Below, piece after piece: positions 37,371 through 46,512 of a stretch of 64,000 bases of DNA. The position numbers and the translations under genes were made by a program. Location of the stretch: NCBI GenBank assembly GCA_965140405.1, contig OZ223208.1:1364001-1428000 (forward strand), given 5' to 3'. The first letter of the stretch is position 1. Every line of letters starts with the position of its first letter. Origin of the DNA: G963556115 sp963666605. GTDB taxonomy: Bacteria; Planctomycetota; SZUA-567. The notes beneath the pieces are model-generated. The model saw only the letters and a list, made by a program, of their open reading frames with translations. It made no database searches and was not told the DNA's origin.

Positions 37371-39647
37371 TTAAAACTTTCCAAATTCTGAATCATCTAG
37401 AATAATTTGCTCTTTTGGGTTAACAACTTGTTTTACAGAATATGCAGGTGAGTGACCCCATTCATCATGTGAGTTATTTGACATATTAATATATGCTGGT
37501 TCTGATTCGTTATATTCTATTTCACTTCTTACCCCAACCCTCTCTTTCAATTTAAATCTAGCTACAAGATCTTGGAGCATTTTTGCTTGAGCATTCAACT
37601 CTTCTGAAGCGGCTGACGTCTCTTCAGCATTTGCGGTATTTTGTTGTGTCACTGTATCAACTTGAGTCAGACCAATATTAATTTGCGATATACCTTGTGC
37701 TTGTTCACCTGAAGCTGAAGAAATCTCTTTTACTAAATCACTAGTCTTGGCAACATTTTCTGCGATCTCTGTAAGTGATTCAGCGGTCTGCTTTGAAATA
37801 CCTACACCGTCCACTATCTGTTTGTTACTATTCTCGATCAACTCTGCTGTTTCAGCTGCTGCTTTTGAACTTCTTGCTGCGAGGTTTCTTACCTCCTCAG
37901 CTACAACGGCAAAGCCCTTTCCATGTATTCCAGCCCTTGCTGCTTCTACAGCTGCGTTTAAAGCTAGGAGATTGGTCTGGAATGCAATATCATCAATTGT
38001 CTTAATTACCTTCTGTGTTGCTTCTGCATTATTACTTATCTCTTGCATTGATAATGTCATCTGTGTCATTCGTTCTTGCCCAATTTCGGCTGCTGAAGAA
38101 GCTTGAGTAGCGAGCTTATCTGCTTCTGTGGCATTCTCTGCATTTGCATTTGTTTGACTACCCATCACTGTCATTGATGATGTAATTTCCTCGATTGATG
38201 CAGCGGACTCTGTTGCTCCTTGAGAGAGTGACTGCGCTGCACTTGATACTTCTGAACTTGCGTTAGCTACTTCACCCACTGTTGTGTGTACCTCTGTAAG
38301 TGCCAAATTTACCTGTTCTATCACAATATTTGTTGCTGTTGCTGCATCTATAACAGAATCTGTCATATCAACCTCTGCTTTACACATATCTCCAATTTCG
38401 TCTCCACGCTTAGCGAACTTCTTAGCAGACTCAATACTTGCAGGATCTATATCAACAACAGCGTCACAAGTCCAATCACCTATAGCTAGCTTCTCATTTA
38501 GTATTGATGAGATACTTTTTACACTTGCTGAAAGATGATTTAGGCTTGAACTTACAAACATAATCGGGATTGTTATTGAACGTATCATAAGATAGGCTAT
38601 CATTATTGATAGTAAAACCAGTACTATAAATGCTACTATAATAATTTTCTGTGAATATGACAGAGTAGCTAATTGATTTTCAAGAATTCTATGATTATTT
38701 AGAGTTTGCTCTTTATAGTCATTATTTACTTCTTTTTCAACTTTTTGTAATGTAGAAACAATTACTTTACCTAAAGGAATTATATTATCTGTCAGTACCT
38801 GCTTACTCTTTTCTTGCCCATCTATAATATTCTGCTCAAGCTGTATTATATTACTAAATCCCTTTGCTACCTCTTCAAGATATATCAAGACATTTGATTT
38901 ATAGATATTAGCTCTTTCTTGAGCTGCATTCTTTGAATTCAAATCAATTGAAGTAATATCCTTTACCGAATTATGAAGTTTATCATGTACAGTTTTAATC
39001 TTCGAAATTTCTTTCGCATACTCTGGCCAACTTTTTTCTAACTCCACATTCCTTTTACTTGCTAAATATTTTCCAAACTTACATTTATCTGGATTTGTTT
39101 CTACATCTGGATTTGTTCCAGCTATAATAGCATCGGCCACACTTGCAGCCCATCTACGGTGATCATCCATTCGGTCCTTTAGAGTAAGAATGAGCCCGAT
39201 ATGAGCTGGCTTCCACGTCCCACTAAGTGTCTTTGCTGCTGCGTGTAACTCAAGGTGTTCAGGCATTATTTCTTCTATTTCTTCTGCTGCACTTGGATCA
39301 ACATCCCGAAGTAAATCTACACCTGTCTTACCATCTTCATTTTTATCATATAGCCACGAGCCAAAGCCACATGTCCTTCCATCCATACAGACATCAATTG
39401 TAGGATTATTTAATAATATGTTTCTATTTATTGTCCCTACCCAATCCTTATGACTACCTTGTGCATGGATAATCTTTCCAAGAACAACCTCAGTTGTAGC
39501 CGCTTTTAACTCCGCTAATTTAACTTCTTCTGCAGATTCTTTAGCCTTAATTGAAGCATTTATCGATACAACTCCCATTATACCAGCTAAGAGGATAACT
39601 ATGCCAAACCCTAGCCATAGCTTTAATTTTATAGAGAGCTTATTCAT
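37371..39647 (-). CDS. Methyl-accepting chemotaxis protein with tandem CZB-like sensor
   Basis: 758 residues from the ATG with AAAGGAG upstream. Membrane helices at about 8-27 and 340-360. The region between them holds two copies of a pattern seen in chemoreceptor zinc-binding (CZB) domains: HKDW...CGFGSWL...H-x3-H (first) and DHRRW...CKFGKYL...HDKLH (second). The cytoplasmic part has HAMP and the conserved hairpin tip IAFQTNLLALNAAVEAARAG. The C-terminus ILDDSEFGKF matches the receptor at 13653. Zinc or a zinc-sensitive oxidant could be the signal; that is inference. Confidence 0.94.
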   Translation of the reverse strand: MNKLSIKLKLWLGFGIVILLAGIMGVVSINASIKAKESAEEVKLAELKAATTEVVLGKIIHAQGSHKDWVGTINRNILLNNPTIDVCMDGRTCGFGSWLYDKNEDGKTGVDLLRDVDPSAAEEIEEIMPEHLELHAAAKTLSGTWKPAHIGLILTLKDRMDDHRRWAASVADAIIAGTNPDVETNPDKCKFGKYLASKRNVELEKSWPEYAKEISKIKTVHDKLHNSVKDITSIDLNSKNAAQERANIYKSNVLIYLEEVAKGFSNIIQLEQNIIDGQEKSKQVLTDNIIPLGKVIVSTLQKVEKEVNNDYKEQTLNNHRILENQLATLSYSQKIIIVAFIVLVLLSIMIAYLMIRSITIPIMFVSSSLNHLSASVKSISSILNEKLAIGDWTCDAVVDIDPASIESAKKFAKRGDEIGDMCKAEVDMTDSVIDAATATNIVIEQVNLALTEVHTTVGEVANASSEVSSAAQSLSQGATESAASIEEITSSMTVMGSQTNANAENATEADKLATQASSAAEIGQERMTQMTLSMQEISNNAEATQKVIKTIDDIAFQTNLLALNAAVEAARAGIHGKGFAVVAEEVRNLAARSSKAAAETAELIENSNKQIVDGVGISKQTAESLTEIAENVAKTSDLVKEISSASGEQAQGISQINIGLTQVDTVTQQNTANAEETSAASEELNAQAKMLQDLVARFKLKERVGVRSEIEYNESEPAYINMSNNSHDEWGHSPAYSVKQVVNPKEQIILDDSEFGKF

Positions 39648-40234
39648 TATGACTCCTTTCATACTACAAATATTAATTTAGTTATTACACATATCACACG
39701 CATTGATAAATTCTATAATGGACATTGAATATAATTATAAGTATCTTCAAAGAGCACTATTTTTAAAATTGGCACAATAACAAACCTTTCACTTTTTTTG
39801 TGCTTATTATATAAATAAACTGTAGAGCTATTTATTATTACTATAATATCCTATACTTTTATTATACTTACCATAATCTCTGCATATAATTTTGCCTATA
39901 TTTTGCAATTTGTAAATATCATATATTTATGATAATACATGAATATAATTATCCCACAGATATATATACATGTATTATCTCATTGACAAATATATTTTGC
40001 AACAATAAAAACTATCATTAATATAATACTTATAAAAATTAATATTAATGCTAATATAATATAGCTATATATATATTACATATCTTTATATGTTATTATT
40101 AGCATATAATTACTTTGGTGTGATTATTAACAGTTGTGAATATCATAGCATTAAAGCTAAACCCGTAAAGGTTTAGCTTTAATGCTATGATAACTCTAGA
40201 AGATATCCTACCTAACATTATCCATAACAAACCC
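39648..40234. other. Very AT-rich spacer
   Basis: About 590 bases of mostly A and T with no frame of note. It should hold the chemoreceptor promoter at its left end. Its right end has the 23-bp hairpin listed next. Confidence 0.5.
40141..40192. terminator. Long perfect hairpin
   Basis: A 23-bp perfect inverted repeat (40141-40163 and 40170-40192, loop CGTAAA). It is positioned as the terminator of the broken minus-strand gene that ends at 40235, though no T-run follows. Confidence 0.6.
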
Positions 40235-41257
40235 TTAATCTCTATACTTTTCAGCTACTTCCAATGTAACCGCTTCAATATCAGCGTGATTATTGTTTTG
40301 TAGAATATTCAAACTCTCTTTACGAACCATTTTAACATATTTATTCAAAGTATAAAGTACATTCACCTTATAAACAGAATCAATTCTGCTCAAAAAGTTT
40401 TTCACTCCAGCTGGGAGTATAGGCATTGTGATCTCTTTAAGGCCATACGCACCACAAATTACAGCCCTCATATAAAGTGACGGGTTTTTCACCTTATAGC
40501 CTTTAGCCAAATATTTATTCACAGCATGCAACATTGCATCATCAACCTTTCCGCTTAATTCTTCCTTAGCAGAAAACGAATACTCAGATACTTTTCAAAT
40601 TTATCATTAGATAAGAGTGATGGAATCGTCAAAATATTTAAATCCACTTTTTCTACATTATTATAGACGAGGCGAATCATGGGTTCATTAGAAATATCAA
40701 AACATTTTTTATATGGAATAGCAGTTCAGACTTTATATACAATAAATTTACCAATGTGATACAGTAAAGATACTTCTGGTACTTCCCTTCTCCACTACAA
40801 GCGTCACAATTTAGCTGCTCTCCCCAAAAACCTGCACTTATAGGATTCTTAATATTATACTCTAATAACTTTCTGCACTCTTCGTCAAACCTATCATAAT
40901 CAATATTATTCCCAGGCTTTAATCTAATAACGCCAACATGATAATAGTTATCCAAAAAATCTTGCAATTTAACGACAACTAGTCCATTAGGTTGCATATG
41001 GATTATTCGGCCACAGCCACCATCGTCTTTAAAGTATACTCCCGAACGACCATATGGTGTACTCGGTTTGGTTTACCCAATGATGCCATTGATGCTGCCA
41101 GAAACCCGCCGCTCCGTGCTACAATAATATCGCCAGACTCAAGCTCTATTCCACCAGGAAAAATATCTACAACCTTACAATTTGTTGGTATAGCACTACA
41201 CCCTATACACACTATTGTTATTGCTAAAACTATTTATAAAACGATTTCCCTAATCAT
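40235..41257 (-). pseudogene. Broken lipoprotein gene, YiiX/YaeF-like papain-fold amidase
   Basis: Reading the minus strand piecewise rebuilds one protein. A lipoprotein-type signal from ATG 41257 (MIREIVL, then TAA at 41236-41234, then IVLAITIVCIGC) leads into ESGDIIVARSGGFLAASMAS and a His in NRVHHMVV. A frameshift near 41015-41030 links to GGCGRIIHMQPNGLVVVKLQ and YYHVGVIRLKPG. A second frameshift near 40761-40785, a TGA at 40728-40726 (after FIVYKV) and a third frameshift near 40580-40600 follow, ending VTLEVAEKYRD. Five lesions make sequencing error alone unlikely. The family guess rests on SGDII and the downstream His/aromatic pattern of permuted papain-like (C92) enzymes and is tentative. 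Confidence 0.75.
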
Positions 41258-41388
41258 GCCAACACAATCTTTTTCTATTCAAGATCGTTCAGCCAAACAA
41301 TTCTTGTAATTATTTTCAATTAACATTCAATAATGCAAACGACAATGTATTAAACTCTTTATACTATATTATAATTTCGTAAAATTTT

Positions 41389-44300
41389 CTACTCAATTAT
41401 ACCATTATGCAATATACATTTAATTGCGTCTGTAAAATATGAATATATCGTCTCTACCTCTTCTTCACTAGAAGCTCGTAAACTAAGATAGCTCTTCCCT
41501 CCTGAATGCGCTGTGCCAGTATATCTCAAATAGTATGAGGCATTACCACAAACAAGTGTAACGGTACCAAATTTTTTTACATCAAATCCTTTACCTTCTA
41601 CAATAACACTAAGTATCCCGATACGTGCATTGGGCTCTACCTCTACAACCAAAGCTCCTAAAGCAACCTCCACCTTTGGTTTTTTATCCTTAGACATATA
41701 AATTGAAGCATATGAAGACGAGATCTCATTATACCTCTTACTACTTGCTACATGGCTTTTAATTGGAGTTTGTCTGGCTATTTTTTCTTTCGCCCTGTCT
41801 TCTGCTCTCTCCTCAATATCATCTAGACTAAAATCTAATTCATGCAATATATCCTTTGCTGCAACATATATATTATCATGTTTATTAACAGAGACTCGCC
41901 AACGCGCCTTATCAAGTGATGTAACCTTACGCCTCATAGCTCTCAACTTGATAAGCGTTGGTCCGCCTTTACCCTTAGCAAAACCAACTACAAGAGCATT
42001 GTCAATTTTACCAAGATAATTTATACCTACCTCTTGAGCTGAAATTCTTATTCTTTGATCTTCAAATAGTTGTTCTACAGGAATCGGTGGCATACCATAT
42101 TTGTCTTCTGCAAAATCTATGATATCAGTCAGTTCACTCTCATCTGATGCAGCCGAAAGTTTACGGTAGAAGTCTACGCGTTGAGTATCAGATGCAATAT
42201 ACTCTGTAGGGATATACGCCACACTACCAAGCTCAAGTTCAACTGGATCTGCCTCTACATGCTCCTCGCCCTTGAGCTCTGCTACAGACTTCTCAAGCAG
42301 TCTACAGTATAATTCAAAACCAATGAGATGAATATGACCAGACTGTTCTGATCCTAAAATATTTCCTGCACCTCTTATCTCTAAATCCCGCATAGCGAGT
42401 CTAAAACCCGAGCCAAGCTCTGAATATTCTTGAAGTGCATGGAGACGCTTTTGAGCAATAGGATTGATTTGGCGTTTGGCTGGAATCAAAAAATATGCAT
42501 ATGCCTTATTACGATATCTTCCTACTCTACCTCGTAACTGGTGTAACTCCCCAAGCCCAAAGTGGTCTGCGTTATTTACAAAGAGCGTATTAACTGAAGG
42601 GATGTCTACCCCTGACTCAATAATCGTTGTACACACGAGAACATCTATCTTCTTATTTAAAAACTGATTCATAACATAGAACAATTGTTTCTCAGACATC
42701 TGCCCATGCCCTACGCCAAACCTTGCTTCTGGTACTAGCTCTCCAAGTTCTCTAGCAACTCTATCAATATTTCCTACTCTGTTATTTAGGAAAAAGACCT
42801 GACCACCTCTTGATATTTCACGAAGAATTGCTCTTCTGATAAGATCATTATCATACCTTATTACCTCAGTACGAATTGCTTGACGCTCAGTTGGAGCTGT
42901 TGTAAGGCTTGATATATCACGAAGACCAAGCATTGCCATATTCAGAGTTCTCGGAATTGGAGTCGCACTCATACTCAGAATATCTACACTCACCCGCATC
43001 TCTTTGAGCCGCTCTTTTTGTTCTACTCCAAACCGTTGTTCTTCATCAATGATTACCAAACCTAAATCCTGAAACTCTACGTCTTGTGATATGATTCGAT
43101 GTGTTCCAATTACTATATCTGTCTTTCCACGCTTGAGTCTATCAATAATCTCCTTCGCTTCTTTAGTTGTTCTAAACCTTGACAGACATTCTATATTTAC
43201 AGGATAATCCGCCATACGTTCCTTGAAAGATCTAGCATGCTGCTCTGCTAAAATTGTTGTCGGCACCAGTATTGCTACCTGCTTATTATTGTTCACAACT
43301 TTGAACGCTGCTCGCATAGCGACTTCTGTCTTACCAAAACCGACATCCCCACAGAGCAATCTATCCATAGGGTTGGCTTTTTCTTGATCCTGCTTGATCT
43401 CGGCAATTGCTGCTAATTGATCAGGGGTCTCTGCGTAACTAAACGCATTATCAAACTCCATCTGTAGTTCATCATCCGGATCAAAAGCAATACCTGGGAG
43501 TGAATCACGAGCAGCCTGTAAACGAAGTAAGTCCGAAGCAATACTCTTTGTGGCTTCCTCCGCCGCATTTTTGCGTTTCTGCCATGAAGCACTACCGAGC
43601 TTTGATAGTGTTGGCTTTCCACCGCCACCACCGATATAGCGTTGAACTAAGTCCACGTGTGACATAGGCACATAAACACGAGCATCTTCTGCAAAACGCA
43701 GACTAAGATAATCTGCTTGAGTCCCATTATTATCTATTGTCTCTACACCATCATACGCCGCAATACCGTGTGAAAGATGGACAACGTAATCTCCTGGACG
43801 AAGATCAGTAAAACTTGCGATAGGGGTACTAGATACCTTCTTGCGCACGGCTCTACGCATCTGTTTTCTACCCAGTATCTGCTGATCTGTTGTAATAACT
43901 AATTTTTGAGACTTGACATAAAACCCTGTCGAGATAGTACCAAGTTTTAGCTCTATTTTGTTTGCTAGGCCTCTGCCTCTCTCTAAAAGCAGTTCACTGA
44001 GTCTTGCCTGTTCTGCTGCATTATTACAGTATACCTGTATGGCATTTTTTTCTTCCGCTAGTATATCAAGCTCATCGAATGCATGATCAAACCCACCATT
44101 CAACCTTTCAAGCGAGAAACAGTTCATATCAAAGCTATAAACTTCTCTATCATCTTTTATATCTGAGAAGTATTCATTCATCCCAATATCACATATATTA
44201 ATAATTCTATTTTTAATAAATTTTTCGATGGAATCTTCTACACCAAATAGTAAGGAACTCTCTTTAAAGCCTGAGTGATAAAGCTGAATATTATGCTCAA

Positions 44301-45060
44301 TCCGTTGTGGATGTACTGCGATGAATGTCGCCCCAGCTTTAGTATAATCCAGTAAACTATAAAGATTATCATCATCATAAGCTTTATGGAAAGAATCTCT
44401 ATTTATATCAATAAGAATTATCTTCTCATCTGTTGGCTTTTCACTCCGTTGAGTACCTGCATCATAGTACCGAATAGAATCTATTTCATCTCCAAAGAAA
44501 TCCAGCCTGACAGGTTTGCTTGAGAAGAATGGAAAGATATCGACAATACCACCACGCCTAGAGAAATGCCCCGGCACCTCGACATCATCTGTCTGTTCAA
44601 AACCAGCATCTATCAATCTACCAATAAGACCTTCAGGAGAAACTTCCATACCCGCAACCACTGAGAATTCGCCCGCATGGAGAAGATCAGGTTGTAATAC
44701 TGGTTGAAGAAGAGTTGCTCCGCAAAAAACCACAATCTCTGCTACGTTGGTATCTATTACTCTAAGTGCGCCAACCCTATCTTGAGCAATATCGATATCT
44801 GGTTCCTCAGACTCGCTGGGAAGTATATCCCAAGGTGGAAAGATATATGAGTTACTCCCAAATACCTTAAGATCAGAGACCAAGTCTTCTGCATCTTCCG
44901 GCTCAGCAACCAGCACAACTATTGTACTAGTAGAAACTTTTTTAAATTCAGTGAGAAACATTGCTAAAGCACTACCATACAACCCACTCAACTCAATACG
45001 GTTGGTAGATAGTTCTAATGCAATATTACTTATGTGAGGAAATATTTGGTTTGTTTTCAT
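41389..45060 (-). CDS. mfd: Transcription-repair coupling factor with C-terminal extension
   Basis: 1223 residues, about 70 longer than common Mfd. Displaces stalled RNA polymerase and recruits UvrA. The N-terminal UvrB-like part (SGLYGSALAMFLTEF...IFPPWDILPSE) is followed by the polymerase-binding domain (LRPGDYVVHLSHGIAAYDG) and RecG-like helicase motifs: Walker A GDVGFGKTEVAMR near residue 570, DEEQRFG near 670, SATPIPRTLNMA, and QLRGRVGR. The C-terminal regulatory domain (VELELGSVAYIPTEYI) is present, then about 140 extra residues from around 1085 to the end (VEVALGALVVEVEPNARIG...) that I do not recognise. Start has no clear ribosome site. Divergent from cobU. Confidence 0.95.
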   Translation of the reverse strand: MKTNQIFPHISNIALELSTNRIELSGLYGSALAMFLTEFKKVSTSTIVVLVAEPEDAEDLVSDLKVFGSNSYIFPPWDILPSESEEPDIDIAQDRVGALRVIDTNVAEIVVFCGATLLQPVLQPDLLHAGEFSVVAGMEVSPEGLIGRLIDAGFEQTDDVEVPGHFSRRGGIVDIFPFFSSKPVRLDFFGDEIDSIRYYDAGTQRSEKPTDEKIILIDINRDSFHKAYDDDNLYSLLDYTKAGATFIAVHPQRIEHNIQLYHSGFKESSLLFGVEDSIEKFIKNRIINICDIGMNEYFSDIKDDREVYSFDMNCFSLERLNGGFDHAFDELDILAEEKNAIQVYCNNAAEQARLSELLLERGRGLANKIELKLGTISTGFYVKSQKLVITTDQQILGRKQMRRAVRKKVSSTPIASFTDLRPGDYVVHLSHGIAAYDGVETIDNNGTQADYLSLRFAEDARVYVPMSHVDLVQRYIGGGGGKPTLSKLGSASWQKRKNAAEEATKSIASDLLRLQAARDSLPGIAFDPDDELQMEFDNAFSYAETPDQLAAIAEIKQDQEKANPMDRLLCGDVGFGKTEVAMRAAFKVVNNNKQVAILVPTTILAEQHARSFKERMADYPVNIECLSRFRTTKEAKEIIDRLKRGKTDIVIGTHRIISQDVEFQDLGLVIIDEEQRFGVEQKERLKEMRVSVDILSMSATPIPRTLNMAMLGLRDISSLTTAPTERQAIRTEVIRYDNDLIRRAILREISRGGQVFFLNNRVGNIDRVARELGELVPEARFGVGHGQMSEKQLFYVMNQFLNKKIDVLVCTTIIESGVDIPSVNTLFVNNADHFGLGELHQLRGRVGRYRNKAYAYFLIPAKRQINPIAQKRLHALQEYSELGSGFRLAMRDLEIRGAGNILGSEQSGHIHLIGFELYCRLLEKSVAELKGEEHVEADPVELELGSVAYIPTEYIASDTQRVDFYRKLSAASDESELTDIIDFAEDKYGMPPIPVEQLFEDQRIRISAQEVGINYLGKIDNALVVGFAKGKGGPTLIKLRAMRRKVTSLDKARWRVSVNKHDNIYVAAKDILHELDFSLDDIEERAEDRAKEKIARQTPIKSHVASSKRYNEISSSYASIYMSKDKKPKVEVALGALVVEVEPNARIGILSVIVEGKGFDVKKFGTVTLVCGNASYYLRYTGTAHSGGKSYLSLRASSEEEVETIYSYFTDAIKCILHNGIIE

Positions 45061-45117
45061 AATTGACTATTGTAGAGAATTAGAGAGAATAAACAATAAT
45101 CAACGAAAGGAATAATT

Positions 45118-45657
45118 ATGGGTGAAATCATTCTAGTCACTGGTGGATGTAGAAGTGGAAAGAGTAGCTACGCTGAAAATCTCATAATTGAAGCTGGAGG
45201 GAGTAAACTATATATTGCAACTGCACCAGTTTTAGATAACGAAATGAGAATGAGAGTAAAAAGGCATAAAGATAATAGAGCAGGAAAAGGTTGGGATACT
45301 ATAGAAGAAGAAGTTGATATCGCCAAAGTACTTTCTGATAATTCAAATTATGATACGGTACTAGTTGACTGCTTAACTCTCTGGATAAATAACCTTATTT
45401 ATAGAGCAGATTTAAAAAATGAGGCTATAACTGAAGATATTATTGCAAATAATGTTGACATTATTATGAAAAATGCGAAAAAAATACAAAAAAGGGTTGT
45501 GTTTGTTATCAATGAGGTAGGGATGGGAGTTGTACCAGAAAACACAGTAGCAAGACTTTTTCGTGATCTCTCCGGTAGATGCTCACAATGTATTGCGCAA
45601 AACGCAGATCGAGTTATCTTAATGAGTTGCGGCTTACCACTTAACTTGAAAGTATAA
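45118..45657 (+). CDS. cobU: Adenosylcobinamide kinase/guanylyltransferase
   Basis: 179 residues, full family length. Phosphorylates adenosylcobinamide and adds GMP, part of cobalamin lower-ligand assembly and salvage. ILVTGGCRSGKSSYAEN is the P-loop; YIATAPVLDNEMRMRVKRHK holds the family His-type region; VDCLTLWINNLI and VINEVGMGVVPENTVARLFRD are CobU signatures. AAAGGAATAATT precedes the ATG. No other cob gene is nearby, which suits salvage more than full synthesis or a dispersed pathway. Confidence 0.93.
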   Translation: MGEIILVTGGCRSGKSSYAENLIIEAGGSKLYIATAPVLDNEMRMRVKRHKDNRAGKGWDTIEEEVDIAKVLSDNSNYDTVLVDCLTLWINNLIYRADLKNEAITEDIIANNVDIIMKNAKKIQKRVVFVINEVGMGVVPENTVARLFRDLSGRCSQCIAQNADRVILMSCGLPLNLKV

Positions 45658-45789
45658 AAGGTTTTAATGATAAAACTCTTGCGCTGTAAATTATTATTAA
45701 GTATCATTTATAATATCATATGATTAGTATACTTGCTTAGAGGATTTTTTTATCGATTATAGAAATCCCAGTCCTTTCTGGAGAGAAGT

Positions 45790-46512
45790 TTGAAATATGC
45801 GTTGATTAGCGATGTTCATGCAAACTTAGAAGCCTTGAATGCCGTTCTCGAAAATATAGAAGATATAAAAGTAGATAGTATTTTCTGCCTTGGCGATGCT
45901 ATTGGGTATGGCGCCAACCCTGAAGAATGTGCACAAATTATACGAGAAAAATGTGATATTTGCTTGATGGGAAATCATGAAGCAGCTGTAGTCGGTAACC
46001 TTGATATTAGCTACTTCACACCCTACGCAAAAGATGCTGCGCTTTGGACTAGAAATAATGTATCAGAAGATATCCTAAAATGGGCAAGCGATCTTCCTCT
46101 TTCGTGCGTTAAGAATAATATGACTATGATTCATGGATCGCTATACCAACCTGAAATGTTCAACTATGTACAGACAATCGCAGATGCCGAATACAACTTT
46201 GAAGTGCTTGAAACAGATGTACTCTTCCTCGGACACAGCCACCAACCACTAGCATTCTTTAACACAAACCCAATGACATATACACTCGGCCCTGATGTTG
46301 AAATAGATAATTCAGATAAGGTAATAGTAAATATTGGGTCTGTTGGACAACCTAGAGATGAAAACCCACAATCATGTTTTGCTATATATGATACTGAGCA
46401 AAATATTGTAGAACTACATAGAGTCGAGTACGACTACCAAAAAACCGCAAATAAGATTATCGCTGCTGGTCTACCTGAAGCTTTGGCAATCAGACTCTCT
46501 ATCGGTAGATAG
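45790..46512 (+). CDS. Metallophosphoesterase, TTG start
   Basis: 240 residues. Calcineurin-like phosphoesterase with two-metal motifs: LISDVHANLEAL, CLGDAIGYGANPEEC, GNHEAAV, IHGS and LGHSHQP. Members of this subgroup act on phosphodiesters or nucleotides; the substrate here is unknown. The start must be TTG at 45790: GGAGAG lies 5' at normal spacing and MKYALISDVHAN is the canonical N-terminus, whereas the ATG at 45796 is in another frame. The stop abuts the stop of the convergent ABC-F gene with no gap. Confidence 0.92.
   Translation: MKYALISDVHANLEALNAVLENIEDIKVDSIFCLGDAIGYGANPEECAQIIREKCDICLMGNHEAAVVGNLDISYFTPYAKDAALWTRNNVSEDILKWASDLPLSCVKNNMTMIHGSLYQPEMFNYVQTIADAEYNFEVLETDVLFLGHSHQPLAFFNTNPMTYTLGPDVEIDNSDKVIVNIGSVGQPRDENPQSCFAIYDTEQNIVELHRVEYDYQKTANKIIAAGLPEALAIRLSIGR

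Noticed and set aside
40720..40735. TGA inside the broken amidase gene as a second selenocysteine site
   Set aside because: The gene also has frameshifts and a TAA, so simple decay explains it.
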